From assembly GCA_028289365.1 (NCBI GenBank), contig JANQQM010000200.1, positions 1 through 33,081 on the forward strand: a DNA stretch of 33,081 nucleotides, read 5' to 3'. Shown here piece by piece: positions 24,866-33,081 of the stretch. The stretch's first letter is position 1. The number at the start of each line of letters is the position of its first letter. The notes beneath the pieces were generated by a model, which saw nothing but the letters and a program-made list of their open reading frames with translations, was not told the origin of the DNA and made no database searches. The DNA comes from Salaquimonas sp. Its GTDB lineage: Bacteria; Pseudomonadota; Alphaproteobacteria; Rhizobiales; Rhizobiaceae. Position numbers and translations under genes: made by a program.

Positions 24866-25729
24866 TCAGGAGGCAAAAGATTGAGAAATCCAGGAATTGG
24901 AGTTCTCGTTTGGTACCTCGCCACCAGCTTGAAGCAGCGCGACTGCATCCTTGTACCATTGGCTCTCAGGAAAATTGTGTCCGAGCACGGCAGCAGCCGT
25001 CTGGGCTTCACTAACAATTCCAAGCGCATAATAAGCCTCGGTTAGTCGAGCTAGTGCTTCTTCAACATGTCGGGTGGTCTGGTATCTCTCAATAACGGTT
25101 CTGAAACGATTGATCGCCGCAAGAAACTCCCGGCGCTCAAGATAGTACCGTCCGGTCAGCATCTCCTTGCCAGCAAGCTGATCGAGCGTGATGCGCATCT
25201 TTGTGCGCGAATCCTCGACATATTCGCTTTCGGGATATTGCTCGACCACTGCATTAAACGCGTTATAGGCTCTCGCAGTTATCGTCTGGTCGCGGCTGAC
25301 ATCCGGCATCTGGCGGAAATACGACATGCCAACCAGATATTGCGCATAGGCGGCGTCCTGATCGCCAGGATAAAGCGTTACGTAACGCGTGCCGGAACTG
25401 ATCACGTCGTCATAGGCACGGTTCTTGTATTGAATATAGGTCTGATGCACCAGCGCCCGGCGGGAATATTCCGAATAGGGGTGCTGCTTGTCGATTTCTT
25501 CAAATTTCTTGCGGGCGTTTTTCGTGTCACCCGCGTCAAGATCGGCCAATGCCTGATTGTAAAGCTGATCGGCAGGCTTGATATCATCGACGAAATCACT
25601 GCTGCTGGTTTCGCTGGTTGAACAGGCAGAGACTGTCAGGAGCAACACAGCAGAAAACGCACCTAATACCCGGCGCGACTTTACCTGGTCTCCAATAAAA
25701 GGATTCGAATGTTTGCCTTGAAAAGGCAT
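24866..25729 (-). CDS. bamD: Outer-membrane assembly lipoprotein BamD
   Basis: A 287-residue TPR lipoprotein, an essential partner of BamA in outer-membrane protein insertion. The lipobox is TVSAC, with Cys36 as the lipidated residue, followed by Ser/Thr residues. Five TPR-like helical pairs follow, e.g. ADQLYNQALADLDAGDTKNA, YPGDQDAAYAQYLVGMSY, and the FxAVVEQYPESEYVEDSRTK segment. I start at ATG 25729, with GGGAG eight bases before it; an earlier in-frame ATG at 25777 has no support. It lies between lpxC and recN, the common alphaproteobacterial order. No convincing promoter was found in 25730-25873. Confidence 0.95.
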   Translation of the reverse strand: MPFQGKHSNPFIGDQVKSRRVLGAFSAVLLLTVSACSTSETSSSDFVDDIKPADQLYNQALADLDAGDTKNARKKFEEIDKQHPYSEYSRRALVHQTYIQYKNRAYDDVISSGTRYVTLYPGDQDAAYAQYLVGMSYFRQMPDVSRDQTITARAYNAFNAVVEQYPESEYVEDSRTKMRITLDQLAGKEMLTGRYYLERREFLAAINRFRTVIERYQTTRHVEEALARLTEAYYALGIVSEAQTAAAVLGHNFPESQWYKDAVALLQAGGEVPNENSNSWISQSFAS

Positions 25730-25873
25730 TCCGGAAACTCCCTGCCGGCATGTGATCACCAAATTATAATCGACCACAAAAAATACCGCAATTTCAAAAA
25801 TTCACTCGACAACTAGCGCGCTATTGGCGCCAAACTGTGGCGAAATCGCTTCAACCCGGAATGTCGTTGAGCG

Positions 25874-26827
25874 TTAAATCTGCGCTGCGTATGCCGGAAC
25901 CCCAACCGCTACCAACTCTGCATGGCGTACTTTTGGTTTTGAATAAGGTGATTCCACATATTCAAACGCGCTCTTGTCGGATAGAAGCGCTTGCAACACC
26001 AGAGAATTGAGCTTGTGACCGCCGCGGTAGGAACGGAAACAACCGATAAACGGCGCACCCGCTAACGCGAGATCACCGATGGCATCCAGCGTCTTGTGCC
26101 TCACGAATTCATCGCGATACCGAAGACCTTCTGGATTGATGACTTTTTGATCGTCACCGATAACCACGGAATTCTCCAGCGACGAACCAAGCGCAAACCC
26201 GGCTGCCCACAAACGCTCGACATCCTTCATGAAGCCGAATGTTCTGGCGCGACAAAGCTCACGGCGGAAAACCTCGGCAGACATGTCGGATTTGAAGCTC
26301 TGATGCCCAATGGCAGCAGAATCAAAATCGATATCGACTTCATAGCGCGTACCTTCATAGGGAATGAATTCTCCCCAGGAGGCACCCATATCGACCCGGA
26401 TCGGTTTCTTGACCCGAAGATAGCAGCGCATCTTCGGTAACGATTTCAGACCAACAGAATCGATTGCTTCGACAAATGCATCGGAACTTCCGTCCATGAC
26501 CGGAACTTCAAAGCTGTCGGCTTCCACGATTACATTGTCGACATTGAGAGCGCGGAGCGCTGCCATCAAATGCTCAACAGTGGCAATATGGACATCGGAA
26601 ACGGATCCAAGGACCGTACAAAGATCAGTTGCCGCAACTGATGTGATATTTCCGATGATGTCTTTGCTGTTACCCGATTTGGGACAGGTGACGTTGAAAA
26701 GAATGCCGGTATCGGCTTCTGCAGGATTTAACGTCATTGTGACAGGTTGGCCGGAATGAACTCCAAAGCCGGTGAACTCTATGCGTTCGCGCAGTGTGGT
26801 TTGATATCCCAACACATTAATCCCCAT
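25874..26827 (-). CDS. lpxC: UDP-3-O-acyl-N-acetylglucosamine deacetylase LpxC
   Basis: A 317-residue zinc enzyme for the committed step of lipid A synthesis. Zinc ligands are His86 (IATVEHLMAAL), His244 and Asp248 (FVRHKTLDAIGD); the catalytic Glu85 and His271 (RGGHKLNS) are also present. RTFGF, GSSLENSVVI and the N-terminal TGFGVHSG are typical. The length is normal. The start ATG 26827 has a GCGGA-type ribosome binding site. The 306-base gap upstream, with a terminator and a CtrA-type box, suggests lpxC has its own promoter rather than depending only on ftsZ. Confidence 0.97.
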   Translation of the reverse strand: MGINVLGYQTTLRERIEFTGFGVHSGQPVTMTLNPAEADTGILFNVTCPKSGNSKDIIGNITSVAATDLCTVLGSVSDVHIATVEHLMAALRALNVDNVIVEADSFEVPVMDGSSDAFVEAIDSVGLKSLPKMRCYLRVKKPIRVDMGASWGEFIPYEGTRYEVDIDFDSAAIGHQSFKSDMSAEVFRRELCRARTFGFMKDVERLWAAGFALGSSLENSVVIGDDQKVINPEGLRYRDEFVRHKTLDAIGDLALAGAPFIGCFRSYRGGHKLNSLVLQALLSDKSAFEYVESPYSKPKVRHAELVAVGVPAYAAQI

Positions 26828-27064
26828 GAGTTCCGCCCTGTTGTTGCCGTTAGGAGTGGTCAGATCTTTTGCCTTTTAAATAAGACCGCCTGAACGCTTT
26901 ACTCCGCTCGTTAATTTGCGCTGAATCTCAATTTCGTCATAAAGAATCAGCATTTGAACCACATTCAACATAACCAGATGACGGGGCGACGCCAAATCAC
27001 GCTTCTTTACGCAATGTTACGGATTCGGTTATCCTGCAATACTAACTAAACCCTTTTATTTCAA

Positions 27065-27096
27065 TAACTTACGGGATTTGAAACTCCCGTAAGTTA
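27065..27096 (-). terminator. Hairpin after ftsZ
   Basis: TAACTTACGGGA (27065-27076) and TCCCGTAAGTTA (27085-27096) make a perfect 12-bp stem with an eight-base loop, 37 bases past the ftsZ stop. The minus-strand tail is AT-rich (TTGAAATAAAA) but not a T-run. A likely terminator or mRNA 3' end. Confidence 0.65.
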
Positions 27097-27108
27097 ACTG
27101 TCTGTTAA
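27094..27108. promoter_or_regulatory. CtrA-type box TTAA-N7-TTAA
   Basis: TTAACTGTCTGTTAA fits the full CtrA consensus in an alphaproteobacterial cell-cycle neighbourhood. It is 26 bases past the ftsZ stop and 267 bases upstream of lpxC on the minus strand. Its first half overlaps the right arm of the hairpin. Binding is inferred. Confidence 0.4.
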
Positions 27109-27133
27109 CGAATTGTTTCAATTCGGGACACCT

Positions 27134-28915
27134 CTAGCTGCTCTGTCTGCGAAGAAATGCCGGAATATCCAACTGTTCGTCGTCCTGATTCGGGCGTTCT
27201 GACGAATCAATTCGTCCATTCTGGTCCAGACCGGAGCGTTTTGGAGCATATGGATTATTGTCGACCCTGCCCTGATTAGCCCTGGCAGGCTGAGGTGCTG
27301 CAAGCGGCGAATCGATTTCCCGAACCTCTGCCGCCGTCTCGCCGGCTTCGCTTTCTGCGCTTGAAGCAGCAGCTTCCTCGGAACCGTCTTTGCCACTGAA
27401 TCCATGGGTCAGCTTCTTGAGCAAACTCATGGGGCCACGCTCATCACCCGAAGGTGCTTTCTCCGCCGATCGTTGCTCAAGTTCGGCCCGTACCATTGGC
27501 GGAAAATCTTCGACATCCGGTATGCGCGAATTGACAACCTGGCCATCGGGGACTTCAGCAGCCGGCGGTATGAATGATTCTCCATCCGGCATGAGCTCTT
27601 GTTCAAGCGCGTTCTTGAACTCATCGTCCATGCTGGTGTCAGAAATGTCCTGCGCTGGTTTGAGTGGCGCAATTCCTACCCCATCACGTTCAACCCTTGC
27701 GGCCGGTGCGGCTTTTTGAGTTTCTGCTGGCTGCTCGCTTTTGCTGGCAGCTTTGGTCTGCCCGCCGGTAGATTCCTTTGGCGCTTCTGCCTGCATCTGC
27801 GCCGGTTTCGGCGTTGCCAGGCTCATCGGCGCTTTCGGCGCGGTCGCAACCGCATCGGCATCTTCAAAGATTGCCTTTACCGGTTGCTGTTTCGGCGCTG
27901 CCGGCTTGGAAGCTGATCTCTCATCCCCACCCTGGGAATTGGCCTGCTGGGCACGATCGATTCCGGTCGCAACAACAGAGACCCGGATAATACCCTCAAG
28001 CGATTCATCAAAGGTCGCGCCAAGAATGATATTGGCTTCGGTGTCAACTTCCTCGCGGATGCGTGTTGCCGCCTCATCCACCTCGAACAGGGTGAGATCA
28101 CGTCCGCCGGTAATCGAGATCAGCAAGCCTTGTGCACCCGACATTGAGGTTTCGTCGAGCAATGGATTTGCAATCGCCGATTCTGCCGCCTGAATGGCCC
28201 GGCCATCGCCACTTGCTTCACCAGTTCCCATCATGGCCTTGCCCATTTCACGCATTACCGAACGCACATCGGCAAAGTCCAGATTGATCAGACCTTCCTT
28301 CACCATCAGATCGGTAATGCAGGCTACACCAGAATAAAGCACCTGGTCTGCCATACCGAATGCGTCGGCGAAGGTTGTCTTGTCATTGGCAATTCGAAAA
28401 AGATTCTGGTTGGGGATGACGATCAGCGTGTCGACATTTTTTTGCAGTTCGGTAATCCCGGTATCGGCAGTAATCATCCGCCGACCGCCCTCGAAGTGGA
28501 ACGGTTTGGTCACGACACCGACGGTAAGAATACCCATGTCGCGAGCAACGCGCGCCACTACCGGGGCAGCACCAGTCCCGGTTCCGCCGCCCATACCGGC
28601 AGTTACAAACGCCATATGCGTTCCCTGCAGATGATCGGCAATTTCATCCATGCACTCTTCTGCTGCGGCCCGCCCGACATCCGGTTGCGAACCTGCACCT
28701 AGTCCTTGCGTAACATCAATGCCAAGCTGGATTACCCGTTCCGCCTTGGACATCATCAGAGCCTGTGAATCGGTGTTCGCAACAACGAATTCACAACCCT
28801 GAAGGCCACCATTGATCATGTTGTTGACTGCGTTACCGCCGCCGCCGCCGACACCGAATACCGTGATTTTCGGCTTCAATTCCCGAATATCGGGTTTTTG
28901 CAGATTGATAGTCAT
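27134..28915 (-). CDS. ftsZ: Cell division protein FtsZ
   Basis: A 593-residue tubulin-like GTPase that forms the division ring. The GTP-binding tubulin signature GGGTGTG is at about 109-115, the T7 loop [11 protein letters not shown] at about 211-221, and the conserved [14 protein letters not shown] at about 21-34. After the globular domain (about 320 residues), a long Ala/Pro/Glu/Lys-rich linker of roughly 250 residues leads to the C-terminal peptide [10 protein letters not shown], which binds FtsA and other partners. I start at ATG 28915, with GGAG about eight bases upstream; the frame upstream to 29044 is open but not FtsZ-like. The length is typical of rhizobial FtsZ1. Confidence 0.98.
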   Translation of the reverse strand: MTINLQKPDIRELKPKITVFGVGGGGGNAVNNMINGGLQGCEFVVANTDSQALMMSKAERVIQLGIDVTQGLGAGSQPDVGRAAAEECMDEIADHLQGTHMAFVTAGMGGGTGTGAAPVVARVARDMGILTVGVVTKPFHFEGGRRMITADTGITELQKNVDTLIVIPNQNLFRIANDKTTFADAFGMADQVLYSGVACITDLMVKEGLINLDFADVRSVMREMGKAMMGTGEASGDGRAIQAAESAIANPLLDETSMSGAQGLLISITGGRDLTLFEVDEAATRIREEVDTEANIILGATFDESLEGIIRVSVVATGIDRAQQANSQGGDERSASKPAAPKQQPVKAIFEDADAVATAPKAPMSLATPKPAQMQAEAPKESTGGQTKAASKSEQPAETQKAAPAARVERDGVGIAPLKPAQDISDTSMDDEFKNALEQELMPDGESFIPPAAEVPDGQVVNSRIPDVEDFPPMVRAELEQRSAEKAPSGDERGPMSLLKKLTHGFSGKDGSEEAAASSAESEAGETAAEVREIDSPLAAPQPARANQGRVDNNPYAPKRSGLDQNGRIDSSERPNQDDEQLDIPAFLRRQSS

Positions 28916-28988
28916 TTCCTCGTCTCCGTTTGCCGGTCCGAAGAAAGTCGCATCAGTCTTTCCCAGAACCAGATTCTTTTTCAATTTC

Positions 28989-29008
28989 GTGCCGGAACAC
29001 ACCGGCAC
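28989..29008 (-). other. Hairpin in ftsA-ftsZ gap
   Basis: GTGCCGG (28989-28995) and CCGGCAC (29002-29008) with a six-base loop, 14 bases past the ftsA stop and 73 bases before ftsZ. No T-run follows, so it may be a processing or stability element that lets ftsZ be expressed apart from ftsA. Confidence 0.45.
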
Positions 29009-29022
29009 ACGCCCGCCACTTT

Positions 29023-30369
29023 TTAAAAACTCTCCTTTAGCCAACTGCCAAAACGGCCAATCGGTCCGCCTGTACCGGTCATCCGGTATTCACTTCTACC
29101 GCCGCTCCGCATGAAGCTGCGTGGTTCAAAATTCTCCAGATGGGTCATCTGCGGATAGATCAGCAAACCGACACTCGCTGAAAACGCAGGCCCCTTTGCA
29201 GATTCCGGCATGCCCGAGACACCGGTAGGCCGGCCAATCCGCACGTTTTTGCCAAGAATTCTTCGAGCCAGTTCACCGACACCATTCAATTGACTGGCAC
29301 CGCCCGTCAGAACGATCCGTTTTCCGACCGTCCCGGCAAAACCCGATGCAGAAAGCCGGTCCCGGATTAGCTCCAGGATCTCTTCAACCCGTGGTCTGAT
29401 GATCCTTGTCACATGGCTGCGGGAAACCTGGTTTGGCAAATCCCGCTCGTCATCACCCATGGGTGGAATTGCAATCGTGTCATCTTCGCCATTGCCGCCC
29501 GACAAGGCAGAACCCTGCAATATCTTGATTTTTTCGGCATCTTCTATCCGGGTGGACAGCCCTCTAGCCAGGTCCATGGTCACATGGTTGCCACCGACCG
29601 TGACAGCATCACAGAACACAAACCTGCCATCCATGAAGATCGAAAGCGTGGTTGTTCCACCACCCATGTCTATGCAGGCGCAGCCAAGCTGGGCCTCATC
29701 GTCTACCAGGGCTGAAAGGCCGGACGCATAGGGCGTTGCAACCATCGTCTCAATGCTTAGATGTGCCCGGTTGATGCATAACTCCAGGTTCCGCAACGGT
29801 GCATCTTCGGCGGTGACGATATGCATGTCGACGCCCAACTTGTCGCCAAGCATGCCGCGCGGATCGGATACACCTTGATCGCCATCCAGCGAAAATCCGA
29901 TCGGCAAGGAATGGACAACCGAACGCTCACTCGCCAGTGCATGTTGCGCGCCGGTTTTTAACACGCGGGCAATGTCATTTTCTTCGATCTGATGGCCGCC
30001 CAGGCTGATATCGGCCGAGAACAGCTCACTGTTCAATCTTCCCGAAGACACGTTGACGATAAGCGATTCCACCGTGACGCCGGCCATGCGCTCCGCAGCC
30101 TCGACCGCTAGACGGATCGAATGCTCCGCACCGTCCAGGTCAACAACCGAGCCTGATTTGATGCCCCGCGCGCGCTGATGCCCAATACCGATCACTTCGA
30201 TCTTGTGCGTACGGCCCGGCAATACCGCAGATTCTTCACGTGGCTTCAGCTTCGCGATTAGGCAGCAGACCTTGGAACTTCCGATATCAAGTACCGAAAC
30301 GACAGTAGGCCGCTTCGTGCTGAGCGGCTTCATACGAGGAATTCCATCACGTGGGGAAAACAGCTTCAT
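29023..30369 (-). CDS. ftsA: Cell division protein FtsA
   Basis: A 448-residue actin-like ATPase that anchors FtsZ to the membrane. Actin-fold motifs are [15 protein letters not shown] (phosphate 1), [14 protein letters not shown] (phosphate 2) and [17 protein letters not shown] (adenosine motif). The C-terminus [14 protein letters not shown] is the amphipathic membrane-targeting helix. The 1c subdomain lies at about 95-180. The ATG at 30369 overlaps the ftsQ stop by four bases and has a GGGGGAGG ribosome binding site. Confidence 0.97.
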   Translation of the reverse strand: MKLFSPRDGIPRMKPLSTKRPTVVSVLDIGSSKVCCLIAKLKPREESAVLPGRTHKIEVIGIGHQRARGIKSGSVVDLDGAEHSIRLAVEAAERMAGVTVESLIVNVSSGRLNSELFSADISLGGHQIEENDIARVLKTGAQHALASERSVVHSLPIGFSLDGDQGVSDPRGMLGDKLGVDMHIVTAEDAPLRNLELCINRAHLSIETMVATPYASGLSALVDDEAQLGCACIDMGGGTTTLSIFMDGRFVFCDAVTVGGNHVTMDLARGLSTRIEDAEKIKILQGSALSGGNGEDDTIAIPPMGDDERDLPNQVSRSHVTRIIRPRVEEILELIRDRLSASGFAGTVGKRIVLTGGASQLNGVGELARRILGKNVRIGRPTGVSGMPESAKGPAFSASVGLLIYPQMTHLENFEPRSFMRSGGRSEYRMTGTGGPIGRFGSWLKESF

Positions 30370-31289
30370 ATGCCCTCCCCCGGATCCGATCTGACAAGTT
30401 CGCGAGCCTTGACCATCTCCTCATGCTGACGCTCGCCATCATCACTCAGCGCAACCACGTAACGATCGTCAAACCGCATATCGATGCGGGATATGGCACG
30501 TTCGAAAATCGAGAAGTCGCGCTCCAGACCCACAAGCTCCAGCAGCGAAGCCTCCGGATTTTGCGCCGGCAGCATGATCGTCACGCCATTTTGCAGCACA
30601 ATGTCCCAGCGCCGCGAACCTACCATGACATAAGCTTTTGTATCGGAGGCAATGTCAGGGTACCGGTTGATCAGCGATATAATGTCGGCAGCGCTTTCAT
30701 TTGCACCAGGCCCCACAACAAGCGGCAACTTGGCAAATCTGTCATCAAATGTGGTGATCTCATTGCCGTCACGGGCAATGATGCGAAGCTCTTCGCCACG
30801 CTGCCAGATTGCAAACGGCGTGCGCTCGACCAGCGAAACAACAAGCGTATCCGGATAGGACTTGGCTACCGTGACATCATGGATCCAGGATACCTGCTTC
30901 AGGTCTTCGCGCGCCTGGTGGACATCGAAACTGAATAGCGACTTTTCGGGGCCCAATTCCAGCATGCTCAATACATCGATCCGCGATACCTCCTTGCCGC
31001 CGGAAATCTGAATGTCATCGATCTTGAATCCGGCTATCAGGGCTGCGCGCTCGATCAGCTGATTCGACTTGCCGCTATGGGCAATTGAAACGACCAGGGC
31101 AATTCCGGTTACAAAGATGGAAATCAGTGCAAGGCTGCGTTTCGATAGCGCGTGTCCTTCATTGAAGAACCTGAGCACCCTGCGGACAGGTTTGCGGAGT
31201 AGACGCGGAAAGACGAAGCCGCCGGTATTCGCCATCGCGACCGGTTGCGTGTCCAGCTTGTGCACGGCCCTTTGGCCTATCGATTGCAC
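30366..31289 (-). CDS. ftsQ: Cell division protein FtsQ
   Basis: A 307-residue bitopic divisome protein. An N-terminal basic cytoplasmic region (about 1-50) is followed by one membrane helix ([20 protein letters not shown], about 50-69). The POTRA domain comes next ([20 protein letters not shown]...[17 protein letters not shown]), then the beta domain (about 155-280). The start is GTG at 31289, with GGAGGA six bases upstream. It overlaps ddl by 13 bases and ftsA by four, so the three are translated as a unit. Confidence 0.94.
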   Translation of the reverse strand: MQSIGQRAVHKLDTQPVAMANTGGFVFPRLLRKPVRRVLRFFNEGHALSKRSLALISIFVTGIALVVSIAHSGKSNQLIERAALIAGFKIDDIQISGGKEVSRIDVLSMLELGPEKSLFSFDVHQAREDLKQVSWIHDVTVAKSYPDTLVVSLVERTPFAIWQRGEELRIIARDGNEITTFDDRFAKLPLVVGPGANESAADIISLINRYPDIASDTKAYVMVGSRRWDIVLQNGVTIMLPAQNPEASLLELVGLERDFSIFERAISRIDMRFDDRYVVALSDDGERQHEEMVKARELVRSDPGEGI

Positions 31290-32227
31290 GTTGCGTCCTC
31301 CACCATCCAGGTAAGTAGCTCTTCGAAACTGTGCCCCGCATACTCGGCGAGTTCGGGCACTAGCGATGTCGGCGTCATCCCCGGCTGCGTATTTACTTCA
31401 AGCCAGACAAGCTCTCCCGTACCCATGGGACCGTCATCCAGACGAAAATCGGAACGTGACACGCCTCTACAACCAATCGCGGTATGCGCCTTGAGCGACA
31501 GTGTCAGTATTTTTTGGTAAATATTTCGTTTAATTTTGGCCGGACACTCATGTTTTGAGCCCCCTGGGACGTATTTCGCGTCATAGTCGTAAAATTCGGT
31601 GTCAACGGGGATGATATCGAGCACGCCAAGTGCAACATCTCCCATCACCGCACAGGTCAATTCACGGCCGCCAACATACCGTTCCACCATGATCTGATCG
31701 CCATAAGGCCATTCGTCCGAATACAGTTCCTGCGGTGGTGTGGACATGTCTTCGCGGACAATCAGTACACCGTAGGAAGACCCCTCGTTGACCGGTTTGA
31801 CCACATAGGGCGGCATCATCACGTGTTTTTCCGCCGCTTCCAGACGATGCATCACCTTTGACGGCGCAATGGGAATTCCCGCTGCCTTTGCCACGACCTT
31901 CGCCCGCTGCTTGTCCATCGCTAGCGAAGAGGCCATGACACCGGAATGAGTATAGGGAATTTGCAGAAGTTCGAGCATGCCCTGAATCGTGCCGTCTTCG
32001 CCAAAGGGTCCGTGCAGGGCGTTGAAGACCGCGTCAGGTTTCAAATCCTCGAGCACATGCGCAATATCGCGCTGCACATCGACCCGGGTAACGTCATATC
32101 CGGCGCGTTCCAGCCCGTCGGCGCACGGATTTCCCGAGGCGAGCGAAACCTCGCGCTCGGACGACCAGCCGCCCATTAGGACAGCAATCTTTTGATAACG
32201 CCGTTCAGTGCTGATCGTCACTGACAT
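31277..32227 (-). CDS. ddl: D-alanine-D-alanine ligase
   Basis: A 316-residue ATP-grasp enzyme that joins two D-alanines for peptidoglycan. Signatures: [19 protein letters not shown] near the N-terminus and [26 protein letters not shown]. Further on are the ATP-grasp core [13 protein letters not shown] and, near the C-terminus, [16 protein letters not shown]. The [11 protein letters not shown] Asn and Glu bind Mg2+. The ATG 32227 has AAGGG nine bases upstream and gives the family N-terminus; an ATG at 32254 adds nine residues. No murB precedes it, unlike in most Hyphomicrobiales dcw clusters. Confidence 0.96.
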   Translation of the reverse strand: MSVTISTERRYQKIAVLMGGWSSEREVSLASGNPCADGLERAGYDVTRVDVQRDIAHVLEDLKPDAVFNALHGPFGEDGTIQGMLELLQIPYTHSGVMASSLAMDKQRAKVVAKAAGIPIAPSKVMHRLEAAEKHVMMPPYVVKPVNEGSSYGVLIVREDMSTPPQELYSDEWPYGDQIMVERYVGGRELTCAVMGDVALGVLDIIPVDTEFYDYDAKYVPGGSKHECPAKIKRNIYQKILTLSLKAHTAIGCRGVSRSDFRLDDGPMGTGELVWLEVNTQPGMTPTSLVPELAEYAGHSFEELLTWMVEDATCNR

Positions 32228-32564
32228 GAACCGGTACCCTTCTCGCAACCACACAATGCCGTTCCGATGACAAATGCCATCAGTTCAAACCTGCCTGCCC
32301 TGTTGCTGGATACGCACCGGCATACTGCCGGAAATCCGCCGCAATCACCAGTCGCAGATTATCTTTGGGGTATTATCCTGCGTACCGGCCCAAACTATGT
32401 TGCCTGTTCCTCGTCGAACGAAGCAACTGATTTGCCAATGTAACTGAATCGCGAGATTTTCCAAGGCCCAACGGGCATCAATTGATGTGAAAATGGCTTT
32501 TGGAAGAATTTTCCTGCAATGTGTTGAAAAATCGCAATATTTCCGTGATTTAGTCACAATTTCT
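32228..32564. other. Gap between MATE gene and ddl (337 nt)
   Basis: No gene is recognised. A 76-codon frame on the minus strand (32345-32575) overlaps the MATE stop and has no family features. The ddl promoter must lie here. AT-rich sequence near 32490-32560 follows the MATE stop on the minus strand, but no stable hairpin with a T-run was found. Confidence 0.45.
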
Positions 32565-33081
32565 TCATGCTGCATAATCCACCTGATAGCGGGTCAGTGC
32601 AAAGAAGCGAATTGTCATCAAAATTGCGGCAAATGCCAGGCCAACAGCCAACCCCATCCAGATGCCGACACCGCCCATATCAAGCATGAATCCGAACACA
32701 TATGCCAATGGCATGCCGGCCACCCAATAGGCAAATACGGCGATGACCATTGACATGCGCATATCTTTGATCCCGCGCAACAGGCCGGATGCAACCGCCT
32801 GAACGGAATCGACCAGCTGAAAGGTCGCTGCAACGATCAACAGTGGAACCGCATAGGCCAGCACATCCGCTCCATCCGGATTGCTCTCCTCGAGGAACAG
32901 GCCGACCAGAAATCCCGGGATCGATACCAGAATGATCGCGCTCGTCAGCGCAACCGAGATCACCACGAGAAAGGACGCGAGAGCTGCCCGATTGAGGTTT
33001 GCCGGATCGTTTCTTCCCCTTGCCCTTCCGACAAGGATGGTCGCCGCCATCGAGAAACCGAGCGGGATCATGAACACTGCA
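32565..33081 (-). CDS. MATE-family efflux transporter, C-terminal part (5' end outside window)
   Basis: The last 171 codons of a multidrug and toxic compound extrusion (MATE, NorM-like) transporter. It contains about four to five hydrophobic helices. The SMAATILVGRARGRNDP segment is the repeated motif after the first helix of the C-terminal half, and VDSVQAVASGLLRGIKDMRM is the characteristic QxxxSGxLRGxxD-like motif. The protein normally has 12 helices, so over half lies beyond the window. The stop is TAA at 32565-32567. The same strand as ddl, but 337 bases apart. Substrate unknown. Confidence 0.9.
   Translation of the reverse strand, partial: AVFMIPLGFSMAATILVGRARGRNDPANLNRAALASFLVVISVALTSAIILVSIPGFLVGLFLEESNPDGADVLAYAVPLLIVAATFQLVDSVQAVASGLLRGIKDMRMSMVIAVFAYWVAGMPLAYVFGFMLDMGGVGIWMGLAVGLAFAAILMTIRFFALTRYQVDYAA

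Larger units (their letters stand above)
26828..27133. other. ftsZ-lpxC gap (306 nt)
   Basis: No gene. It holds a hairpin at 27065-27096 after ftsZ, a CtrA-type box at 27094-27108, and AT-rich sequence to 26828 where an lpxC promoter must lie. No clean -35/-10 pair could be chosen by eye. Confidence 0.5.

Noticed and set aside
28916-29044. N-terminal extension of FtsZ to 29044
   Set aside because: The added residues are unlike FtsZ, and the hairpin at 28989-29008 lies there; ATG 28915 has a good ribosome binding site.
32345-32575. A 76-codon minus-strand frame before ddl
   Set aside because: It overlaps the MATE stop, lacks a signal, domain or good ribosome binding site.

Overview
The window looks like chromosome of an alphaproteobacterium, most likely of the Hyphomicrobiales (Rhizobiales). 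The basis is a long FtsZ (about 593 residues with an extended linker), the gene string ddl-ftsQ-ftsA-ftsZ-lpxC-bamD-recN-ligA, several Tat/TRAP-type genes, frequent GTG and TTG starts and moderate G+C. No tRNA, rRNA, CRISPR array or intact insertion sequence was found.

Layout. 1-595 is the 3' end of uvrD. 596-3811 is a loosely packed accessory stretch. It holds an Asp/Glu racemase-family gene, a PaiB-like FMN-binding protein, and an SRPBCC (AHSA1)-ArsR pair preceded by a perfect 26-bp palindrome. It is bracketed and interrupted by short imperfect direct repeats that look like gene debris. 3812-10709 (minus strand) is one tight operon: TRAP transporter dctP-dctQ-dctM, then an amidase, a 69-residue two-helix membrane protein, a D-2-hydroxyacid dehydrogenase and a class I/II aminotransferase. 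11067-12098 (plus) holds a small secreted protein and a glutathione S-transferase. 12104-14036 (minus) is an ornithine cyclodeaminase-family gene overlapping an EamA exporter. 14301-15863 (plus) is amtB-glnK. 15997-19127 is prmA, a small DUF1127-like gene (minus) and aminopeptidase P. 19141-32227 (minus) is a housekeeping block read as ddl, ftsQ, ftsA, ftsZ, lpxC, bamD, recN, DUF922, ligA, azlC, azlD. 32565 to the end is a truncated MATE-family gene.

How the genes work together. The minus-strand operon reads as uptake of an organic acid or amide by a TRAP transporter, hydrolysis by the amidase, then reduction or transamination of a 2-oxo acid; the substrate is not visible. A strong hairpin between dctP and dctQ should give more binding protein than membrane subunits. 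Next to it are genes of imino/amino acid metabolism and export (OCD-EamA) and of ammonium uptake and nitrogen sensing (amtB-glnK), so the region is nitrogen-themed. The housekeeping block covers peptidoglycan precursor synthesis (ddl), divisome (ftsQAZ), lipid A synthesis (lpxC), outer-membrane assembly (bamD) and DNA repair/replication (recN, ligA).

No clearly unprecedented system is visible. The items most worth a second look are the amidase-TRAP operon with its small membrane protein, the ArsR operator palindrome, a perfect CtrA-type box in the ftsZ-lpxC gap, the debris repeats around the racemase and PaiB genes, and the reversed amtB-glnK order. Start codons given below were often moved inward from the longest open frame on the evidence of a ribosome binding site or family N-terminus.
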